Shown here piece after piece: positions 7,373-12,648 of a stretch of 12,648 bases of DNA (its first letter is position 1; each line of letters begins with the position of its first letter). The DNA is from JABWBR01 sp036741235 (GTDB lineage Bacteria > Bacteroidota > Bacteroidia > Chitinophagales > Saprospiraceae). The translations under genes were made by a program, and so were the position numbers. The notes below the pieces were generated by a model that searched no databases, was not told where the DNA came from, and saw only the letters and a list, made by a program, of their open reading frames with translations. Location: contig DAINSQ010000133.1 of assembly GCA_036741235.1 (NCBI GenBank), forward strand, positions 1 through 12,648, in the 5' to 3' direction.

Positions 7373-8026
7373 ATGGAACCTACGGTGAACAGATATTCTG
7401 ATGCTGACCTGGAAGAATTCCGCCAGATTATCGTGGATAAACTGGACAAGGCCAGAATAGAACTCGAGGACCTGAGGAAACAAGTCCTCGAAATTACAGA
7501 AAATGCCGAAGGCGACTTCGGCAGCGATTGGATGGACGATAGCAGCATCGCCAACGACCTGGAACTACTCAACGAAATGGCTATTCGCCAACGCAAATAT
7601 ATTCAAGACCTGGAGAACGCACTGGTGCGTATTAAAAACAAGACGTACGGCATCTGCGTGGTTACCGGCCAGCTGATTGACCGCAAACGCCTTTATGCTG
7701 TGCCTACCACTACCAAAAGTATTGCCGCCAAACTGGAAGACAAACCCAAGGCGATCCCCGTGGAAGACCTGCCCCCGAAGCGCGAAACGCCAACAGATAG
7801 CACTTCTCCCAAAATTATTACCAAAATTATCCGCAAACCTACTTCAGAAAAAGGCGGATCAAAAAAGGATGTCGACGATCTGCTCGACGATTTCACCGAC
7901 GACGAATCTTTCTGGGAAGATCTCAACCTCTCCGATATCGATCCCGATACGCTTAGCGATGATAGCGGCGAAGATACCACTTCTTACGATCGCTACGAGG
8001 AGGACGACGGCGGAGACGATGAATAA
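7373..8026 (+). CDS. DksA/TraR-family protein with degenerate zinc finger and acidic tail
   Basis: The predicted product has 217 residues. The N-terminal part (about 8-90) is a charged helical hairpin as in DksA, which enters the RNA polymerase secondary channel. The finger region (about 92-120) reads YGICVVTGQLIDRKRLYAVPTTTKSIAAK in outline, split here: GICVVTGQLI then RLYAVPTTTKS. Only Cys95 of the usual four cysteines remains, so no zinc site is expected; loss of these cysteines is common in Bacteroidota members. After residue 120 comes a Pro/Lys-rich linker and then a tail (164-217) in which 25 of 54 residues are Asp or Glu. This tail is absent from ordinary DksA (about 150 residues) and is probably disordered. 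The ATG at 7373 is preferred over the in-frame TTG at 7352, which falls inside the promoter box. A role in transcription control is inferred from the family. Confidence 0.82.
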   Translation: MEPTVNRYSDADLEEFRQIIVDKLDKARIELEDLRKQVLEITENAEGDFGSDWMDDSSIANDLELLNEMAIRQRKYIQDLENALVRIKNKTYGICVVTGQLIDRKRLYAVPTTTKSIAAKLEDKPKAIPVEDLPPKRETPTDSTSPKIITKIIRKPTSEKGGSKKDVDDLLDDFTDDESFWEDLNLSDIDPDTLSDDSGEDTTSYDRYEEDDGGDDE

Positions 8027-8042
8027 TCTAAACTTTTGATAT

Positions 8043-8180
8043 GTGAGAAGGAGAGAAGTGAGGATTCAATATCCCCCCCCTCTCTCCCTCTCTCCCCCTC
8101 TCCCCGCATCGCTACGGAGCGCTTCTCACCCTCTCACCCTCTCACCCTCTCACCCTCTCACCCTCTCACCCTCTCCTCTC
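8043..8180. repeat. purine tract, polypyrimidine tract and 8-bp minisatellite (CTCTCACC)n
   Basis: The spacer between two convergent genes holds a purine-rich stretch (8045-8064) and a C/T-only tract (8072-8105, with C8 at 8073-8080). After a short non-repeat piece containing CGCT-ACGG-AGCG comes an array of CTCTCACC: five perfect copies at 8131-8170, with degenerate copies on both sides (8123-8130, 8171-8178). The purine and pyrimidine parts are partly complementary and could fold back. From 8150 on, the array is coding for the C-terminus of the minus-strand PLP enzyme. Confidence 0.9.
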
Positions 8181-9439
8181 AGCGCCTTCACCTTCTCCAG
8201 CGCCTGCTCGATATCCCATATCAAGTCATTGATATTTTCTACGCCGACCGACAGCCGCACCAGGTTTTCGGTAATGTGCAGCGTCTCGCGTTCAGCGGGC
8301 GGTACGCCGGCATGGGTCATCGTAGCAGGGTGCTGGGCCAGCGATTCCGTACTGCCCAGGCTCACGGCCAGTTTCACCAAATGCAGGTGATTGAGGAACG
8401 TAAAGGCTTCCTTCTCTCCTCCGCGAACATTAAACGATACCATAGCGCCGGGCGAGGTGCACTGCCTGCGGTATATCTCGTATTGGGCGCCGTCTTGCTC
8501 CGTCAACAACCCCAGGTAGTGCACCTGTTCAATTAGCGGGTGTTTGGCCAGGAAAGCGGCCACCTGCTGGGCGTTGCGGGCTTGTTCTTCCATGCGCAAC
8601 TTCAGCGTTTCCAGGCTGCGAAGCAGCAACCAGCCGGTCCAGGGGCCCGCCATATTACCCAGGAAAGTACGCAAACCTTTGATGCGTTTGATGAGCTCGT
8701 GCGAGCCCAGACAAGCGCCGGCAATAACGTCGCTGTGTCCGCCGATGTATTTGGTAGCGGAATACAACACCAGGTCGGCGCCCCATTTCAGAGGGTGCTG
8801 CCACAGCGGGCCCATGTAGGTATTGTCAACAGCGATGTACACTTTGCGGCCGCCGTCGCCGAAGGTGTCGGCAATTTGCCGCATCAGCGCAATATCAATA
8901 AGCGTATTGGTAGGATTGGCCGGCGTTTCGATGAAGATCATGGCCAACCTGCTGCTGTGGCCGCTGCGTTCTACCATTTGTATGATTTCCGACAGCGTTT
9001 GCTCGGGATGGAAACCCAGGGTATGCACCCCCCACTGCGTAAGCACTTCGCTGATAAAGTGCGAGGTGCCGCCATACAGGGGCTGACTGTACAGCAGCAA
9101 GTCGCCGGGTTTTAAAAATTCCAGCAATGCAGTACTGATAGCCGACATCCCGCTTTCAAAAACGGCGCATTCCTCCGCCTCGTCCCACAAAGTGAGCCGG
9201 TTCTCCAATATCTCCAAATCGGGGTTGTTGAGCCGGCTGTAGATCAATCCCTCTTTTTCCCCTTCACGGCGCTCGCGCAAACCGTATGCCAGTTCAAAGT
9301 AGGCTTTGCCCTTTTCGGCGCTCTGAAATTCAAAAGTTGAGGTTTGAAAGATCGGACACTTCACGGCGCCCTCCGACCATTCCGGGCGATAGCCGTATGA
9401 CATCATGAGGCTCTCGGGCCTGAATCGGTGCTTTTTCAT
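8150..9439 (-). CDS. Cys/Met-metabolism PLP-dependent enzyme (cystathionine gamma-synthase / gamma-lyase family)
   Basis: This 429-residue fold-type I PLP enzyme has PLP-anchoring residues in YSRLNNP (67-73), SGMSA (96-100), LYGG (121-124) and VDNTYMGP (204-211, with Asp205 for the pyridine nitrogen). The Schiff-base lysine is Lys230 in SATKYIGGHSD (227-237). Methionine gamma-lyases usually have Cys after the LYG motif; here it is Gly124, as in cystathionine synthases and lyases. An extra charged segment at about 50-63 (YGLRERREGEKEG) lengthens the N-terminal part relative to classic CGS. Substrate cannot be fixed: cystathionine or O-acyl-homoserine chemistry, or methionine or homocysteine breakdown, are all possible. 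The last nine codons (RGEGERVRG) are read from the 8-bp minisatellite, so the C-terminus depends on repeat length. It is divergent from an Lrp/AsnC gene that probably regulates it. Confidence 0.88.
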   Translation of the reverse strand: MKKHRFRPESLMMSYGYRPEWSEGAVKCPIFQTSTFEFQSAEKGKAYFELAYGLRERREGEKEGLIYSRLNNPDLEILENRLTLWDEAEECAVFESGMSAISTALLEFLKPGDLLLYSQPLYGGTSHFISEVLTQWGVHTLGFHPEQTLSEIIQMVERSGHSSRLAMIFIETPANPTNTLIDIALMRQIADTFGDGGRKVYIAVDNTYMGPLWQHPLKWGADLVLYSATKYIGGHSDVIAGACLGSHELIKRIKGLRTFLGNMAGPWTGWLLLRSLETLKLRMEEQARNAQQVAAFLAKHPLIEQVHYLGLLTEQDGAQYEIYRRQCTSPGAMVSFNVRGGEKEAFTFLNHLHLVKLAVSLGSTESLAQHPATMTHAGVPPAERETLHITENLVRLSVGVENINDLIWDIEQALEKVKALRGEGERVRG

Positions 9440-9502
9440 GGTAGCGATAATTTGGTTATGACGCTGGTTTAAGGCTGAAATAGACCGGCTGTTCCGGTAT
9501 TA

Positions 9503-9519
9503 CAAATTTACCGGTAATT
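9503..9519 (-). promoter_or_regulatory. -7 box of the PLP-enzyme gene overlapped by palindrome TTACCGGTAA
   Basis: On the minus strand, 9510-9503 reads TAAATTTG, an exact -7 box; the leader to the ATG at 9439 would be about 58 nt. The perfect 10-bp palindrome TTACCGGTAA (9508-9517) overlaps the upstream edge of this box by three bases. A regulator bound there would be expected to control the promoter; the neighbouring Lrp/AsnC protein is the obvious candidate, by inference only. The site is short and lacks an evident Lrp consensus. Confidence 0.5.
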
Positions 9520-9638
9520 AGAATAAAATTCCATATGGTATTTATTAACGAGAAAATAATCATGCTTTTCGTTTAATTCATGAATATTTTTTCTAAAATT
9601 TACATCAATTTTTCTATTTTACAGAAAAAAAAACTGGC

Positions 9639-10103
9639 ATGAAACCGCTTGACCCAACCGACCTGCGCATACTCAATCTGTTGCAGGCCGACGGGCACCT
9701 GACTAACAAGGAAATCGCCGCCCAGTTGGGATTAACTACTACGCCCGTTTTTGAGCGCATAAAGCGCCTGGAAGAGGAGGGGTATATCAGCAAATACGTG
9801 GCCCTGATAGATCGCGGCAAACTGGACTATGCCCTGGCCGCTTTTTGTAATGTGCAATTGAAAGAGCATTCCCGCAATTACCTCAAACAATTTGAAGACG
9901 AAGTGCGCTCGTTGCACGAGGTTATAGAATGTTATCATATCGCAGGCATGTTTGACTACCTGCTCAAAGTAGTGGTCAAGGATATGAACGCCTACCAGGA
10001 TTTTATCGTCAATAAACTGGCTGCACTCGACAATATCGGCAATGTGCAGAGCTCTTTTGTCATGACGGAGGTGAAATACTCAACGCAATTGTGGGTGGAA
10101 TAA
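9639..10103 (+). CDS. Lrp/AsnC family transcriptional regulator
   Basis: The 154-residue length is typical of Lrp/AsnC. An N-terminal winged helix-turn-helix (about 1-62) opens with LDPTDLRILNLLQADGHLTN, continues with the recognition region EIAAQLGLTTTPVFERIKRL and ends with EEEGYISKYVALID. The C-terminal RAM (ligand-sensing, oligomerising) domain covers about 68-150, with the conserved GMFDYLLKVVVKDM stretch near 103-116. Such proteins bind amino acids and act as octamers or dimers on local promoters. It is divergent from the Cys/Met PLP-enzyme gene across 199 nt; Lrp-type regulators next to methionine gamma-lyase genes are known (MdeR-mdeA in Pseudomonas), so a sulfur amino acid could be the ligand. 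The ATG at 9639 follows an A-run (about 9624-9633). No TAnnTTTG box is seen for this gene. Confidence 0.94.
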   Translation: MKPLDPTDLRILNLLQADGHLTNKEIAAQLGLTTTPVFERIKRLEEEGYISKYVALIDRGKLDYALAAFCNVQLKEHSRNYLKQFEDEVRSLHEVIECYHIAGMFDYLLKVVVKDMNAYQDFIVNKLAALDNIGNVQSSFVMTEVKYSTQLWVE

Positions 10104-10140
10104 CACCTGGAAGGCACAAATACCCAACATCAAACATTTT

Positions 10141-10181
10141 TTTGTACTGTGTACAAATTAATATTTGTAAATTTATCTTTA
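10141..10181 (+). promoter_or_regulatory. probable promoter region of the 789-residue gene
   Basis: A run of T ending in TTTG (10141-10144) is a possible -33 box. Downstream are TAAATTTA (10168-10175) and TATCTTTA (10174-10181), each one base off TAnnTTTG. Spacing from the TTTG is longer than usual (23 bases or more), so the exact boxes are uncertain. The region is clearly AT-rich and lies 28-68 bases before the ATG. Confidence 0.35.
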
Positions 10182-10208
10182 ATTAATTCATCACAATCCC
10201 GCAGAACT

Positions 10209-12578
10209 ATGAAAGGGAGTATCACGATTACCATCGTCTTGTCGATATTTATTTGCTTTCCCGCCGCTGCCCAATTCAACGCGGCGCTGAAAAAAGCGAA
10301 TAAACAATACGAATTACACGCTTATAACCTGGCGATACCGTCGTACCTGGATGCTGTAAAACGGCGTTCCGACAATGCGGAAGCGCTTGGCAAGCTGGCT
10401 GATTGCTACCGCCATATCAACAATATGGAGGAGGCAGCGAAATATTACGCGCAAGCCGTAAAACAAAAAGACGTAGACAAAGCCCATATTTTGCAATACG
10501 GCCTCGTGCTCAAGGCCCTGGGGCGCTATGACGATGCCAAGCAGCAATTTCAAAAGTTTGCGCAGGTTGAAAATGCCATGATCGGCAATCACTTTGCGCA
10601 AAGCTGCGATTTCGCAAAATCGCAGCTGAATGTAACGTCTTCGTATACGCTCACCAACGAACTGCTTAATACGTCCGCTTCCGATTTCGGGCCGGCCTTT
10701 TTCGGCCAGCAGCAGGTAGTGTACGCTTCTGCCCGCACCGACATCACCCGCTCGAGCTCCAACTGGACAGGCAAGGCCAACAACCAGCTTTTTCTGGCCA
10801 ATATCGGCAGAAACGGCTATCTGGAATCGCCCGTTTTCCTGCGCGGCAGCGCCAATAACGAATTTAATGTCGGCCCCGTTTCTTTTTCCCCCGACGGACG
10901 GGTGGTGGCCTACACCAAAAATAACTTTGTTGACGGTACCCGCCATATTGCCACCAGCGGCATGGAGCTGAACATTTTTATCGCCACGGTGAATGCCAAC
11001 GGCGACTGGGTGAACGACCAGCCTTTCCCCTACAATGGCACTGACTTTTCTACGGGCTTCCCCTGCTTTTCTCCCGACGGCAATGCCCTGTATTTTGCCT
11101 CTACCCGCCCGGAGGGATTCGGCGGCTACGATATTTATGTCTCCAAACGCGTAGGCAACTCCTGGAGCACGCCCGAAAACCTGGGCCCGGTGGTCAACTC
11201 GCCGGCCAATGAGGTTACTCCCTACTTCGATGGCAATATGCTGTTTTTCTCTTCCGACTGGCACCAGGGCCTGGGCGGCTACGACATCTTCCGCGCAGAA
11301 CCCACCGGCGAACGCTGGACCAAGATTTACCACCTGGGCAGTTCGGTGAATTCACCGTATGATGATTACGGATTTGCCTATGACGGGTTTCGCAATATCG
11401 GCTACCTGGTATCTAACCGCCCCGGCGGTCGCGGCAATGAGGATATCTACCGCGTGCAACGCTCCGCCGATTACATTGTGATCAGGGTAAAAAATGCCAG
11501 CGACGGTACTGGCGTCGCCGGCGCCACGATCGACTTTACCAGTTGCGGCGAAGGTATTTACCAGACCGACAACAGGGGCATTTACGGCTTCCAGGCCGTT
11601 CAGGGGCTCAATTGCAATTTGACGATTAAAAAAGAAGGATACCTCAGCTCATCGCTGCAAGTCTCTACCCAGGGCGGCGGAGAAAGCCGCGAATACGAAG
11701 TCACGCTGAGCCGCGCCAACGAAGCTTATGCCGGCAAGGTGCTCGACTATACCTCGCGCCGCCCCCTCGACGGGGTATTGGTGACGGCCATCAACCAGAA
11801 TAGCGGCAGCCAGACTGAAACCACTACCAATGCCAACGGCGATTATTACCTGGCTTTAAGCCCCTATGCTTCCTATGTATTGCGCTTGTCGCGCCCCGGC
11901 TATCGCGATCTCAACTTCACTGCCCGCACACAAGACGGCCTCGACCGTACTATTCTGGGCGTCATTGCCATGTTGCCTGCCGTGGGCGGCCCCGCCGATG
12001 TAGATGACGTGGTAAGACCGCCGGTAGACCCCGGTACAGTCTCCGAAGTGGGCAGAGGATATTCCGTACAGGTTTCCGCCGTATCCAATCCCAATATGTC
12101 GGCATTTGATAATTTGACCCAATTGGGTACGGTATATTCGAAAAGCGAAGGCGGTCGCTACAAAATCCGCGTAGGCGTGTTTCCCACCCGCGCAGAAGCA
12201 GAATCGGCGCTTAAGTCGGTGAAAGCCAAAGGTTATAAGGGCGCCTTCATAGTGGAAGAAACCGGCGGCGCCGTTACCGGCGGCGATTCGCAGATCAAAG
12301 GTAAACCTACTACGCCGACGACGGGCCCGTCGTCGGGCCGTTACAAAGTGCAATTGGCGGCCTACCGCGATGTCCGCAATTTTGACGATGCAAAGATCAG
12401 AAACCTGGGCACTGTTGAGGAACGCCAGAAAGGCCAACTGACGGTTAAATACCTCGGCAGCTATTCAACCCTGAGCGAAGCAAAGCAAGTATTGAGCAGG
12501 GCTAAGTCCGCCGGCTTCCCCGATGCTTATGTCGTTGAGGAAACGGCAAGCGGGGAATTGGTGAAAGTGAAACAATAA
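10209..12578 (+). CDS. exported TPR - PD40 propeller - two CRD - two SPOR protein
   Basis: The product has 789 residues from the ATG at 10209; this start is chosen because it gives a proper signal peptide (1-21, cut A21/Q22), while an in-frame TTG at 10149 would bury it behind 20 extra residues and lies in the promoter region. Order: TPR helices (about 25-145); PD40 propeller (about 148-418) with FSPDGRVV, FSPDGNALYFAS and two GGYDI turns; two carboxypeptidase regulatory-like domains (about 420-505 and 508-590); a short linker; SPOR 1 (about 617-686); a Thr/Pro/Gly linker; and SPOR 2 (about 709-778, from GRYKVQLAAYRD). It is a paralogue of the protein at 709-2721: both share the VNS-x-EVTPYFD / VNT-x-EITPFFD and GG-DIF landmarks. 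The tandem SPOR pair in place of an OmpA domain suggests attachment to peptidoglycan; secretion-system or envelope scaffold roles are inference. A G-rich minisatellite follows the stop at once. Confidence 0.85.
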   Translation: MKGSITITIVLSIFICFPAAAQFNAALKKANKQYELHAYNLAIPSYLDAVKRRSDNAEALGKLADCYRHINNMEEAAKYYAQAVKQKDVDKAHILQYGLVLKALGRYDDAKQQFQKFAQVENAMIGNHFAQSCDFAKSQLNVTSSYTLTNELLNTSASDFGPAFFGQQQVVYASARTDITRSSSNWTGKANNQLFLANIGRNGYLESPVFLRGSANNEFNVGPVSFSPDGRVVAYTKNNFVDGTRHIATSGMELNIFIATVNANGDWVNDQPFPYNGTDFSTGFPCFSPDGNALYFASTRPEGFGGYDIYVSKRVGNSWSTPENLGPVVNSPANEVTPYFDGNMLFFSSDWHQGLGGYDIFRAEPTGERWTKIYHLGSSVNSPYDDYGFAYDGFRNIGYLVSNRPGGRGNEDIYRVQRSADYIVIRVKNASDGTGVAGATIDFTSCGEGIYQTDNRGIYGFQAVQGLNCNLTIKKEGYLSSSLQVSTQGGGESREYEVTLSRANEAYAGKVLDYTSRRPLDGVLVTAINQNSGSQTETTTNANGDYYLALSPYASYVLRLSRPGYRDLNFTARTQDGLDRTILGVIAMLPAVGGPADVDDVVRPPVDPGTVSEVGRGYSVQVSAVSNPNMSAFDNLTQLGTVYSKSEGGRYKIRVGVFPTRAEAESALKSVKAKGYKGAFIVEETGGAVTGGDSQIKGKPTTPTTGPSSGRYKVQLAAYRDVRNFDDAKIRNLGTVEERQKGQLTVKYLGSYSTLSEAKQVLSRAKSAGFPDAYVVEETASGELVKVKQ

Positions 12579-12579
12579 A

Positions 12580-12640
12580 GGGGTGATGAGGGGTTATGCG
12601 GGGTGATGAGGGGGTATGAGGGGGTATGAGGGGGTATCTT
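12580..12640. repeat. 10-bp minisatellite, GGGGTATGAG-type, inverted relative to 1-60
   Basis: About six 10-bp units begin one base after the stop codon of the 789-residue gene. The first three are variants (GGGTGATGAG, GGGTTATGCG), and the last copies are perfect. The unit is the reverse complement of that at 1-60. Six G4-G5 tracts with five- to six-base spacers lie on the + strand, the same strand as the mRNA of the preceding gene. No conventional terminator hairpin is seen between that gene and the window end. Confidence 0.93.
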
Positions 12641-12648
12641 TCTTAACC

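Noticed and set aside
8123..8178. CRISPR array
   Set aside because: The 8-bp units are contiguous without spacers; the same holds for the 10-bp arrays at 1-60 and 12580-12640.
8036..8536. 166-codon plus-strand frame starting in the CT-rich tract
   Set aside because: Its first part translates the minisatellite (Ser/Pro/Leu repeats) and the rest is antisense to the PLP enzyme.
10149..10208. TTG start adding 20 residues to the 789-residue protein
   Set aside because: It would bury the signal peptide and lies in the AT-rich promoter region; the ATG at 10209 gives a normal exported precursor.
10314..11333. Long open frame on the minus strand (339 codons) opposite the 789-residue gene
   Set aside because: It is a shadow of the PD40 region, whose repeated codon pattern keeps the opposite frame open; no motif or start signal supports it.

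Overview
The window looks like chromosome of a Gram-negative member of the Bacteroidota. Several genes are preceded by the phylum's unusual -7 box, TAnnTTTG, rather than a sigma70-type promoter. Two large lipid- or wall-associated proteins carry the TPR / PD40 propeller / carboxypeptidase-regulatory-domain layout typical of this phylum. The DksA-like protein has the cysteine-poor finger common in Bacteroidota. kdsA implies Kdo-containing LPS. A repeat-rich, non-marine-streamlined relative of the Saprospiria or Chitinophagia is a guess; the sequence does not settle the class.

Layout, left to right. A 10-bp minisatellite (1-60) opens the window. It is followed by purN (purine synthesis) and a 670-residue exported TPR-PD40-CRD-SPOR protein, both on the + strand, ending at a strong hairpin (2732-2776). 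A DUF937 gene with its own promoter runs to a long palindrome with a duplicated arm (3603-3669), which separates it from the convergent tatA. An AT-rich spacer with short repeats follows. Next comes the minus-strand pair pfkA-kdsA (13-nt gap, probably one transcript). Divergent from it is a TerC/Alx-type membrane protein, then a DksA/TraR-family protein with a long acidic tail. A polypyrimidine tract and an 8-bp minisatellite lie between that gene and a convergent PLP enzyme of the Cys/Met family; the repeat encodes the end of that enzyme. The PLP enzyme is divergent from an Lrp/AsnC regulator, with a palindrome over its promoter. Last is a 789-residue exported protein with the same architecture as the 670-residue one but two CRDs and two SPOR domains. 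It is followed by the same 10-bp minisatellite as at the left end, in inverted orientation (12580-12640).

Most genes are housekeeping. The parts deserving attention are: (1) the two large periplasmic proteins, which look like PorE-type scaffolds (TPR-propeller-CRD) in which the usual OmpA peptidoglycan-binding domain is replaced by SPOR domains; (2) the G-tract minisatellites at both ends, able in principle to form G-quadruplexes; (3) the 8-bp repeat that runs into a coding region; (4) the ACCGGT-containing hairpins; and (5) the Lrp / PLP-enzyme divergent unit. I saw no RNA genes, CRISPR array, transposase or phage gene.
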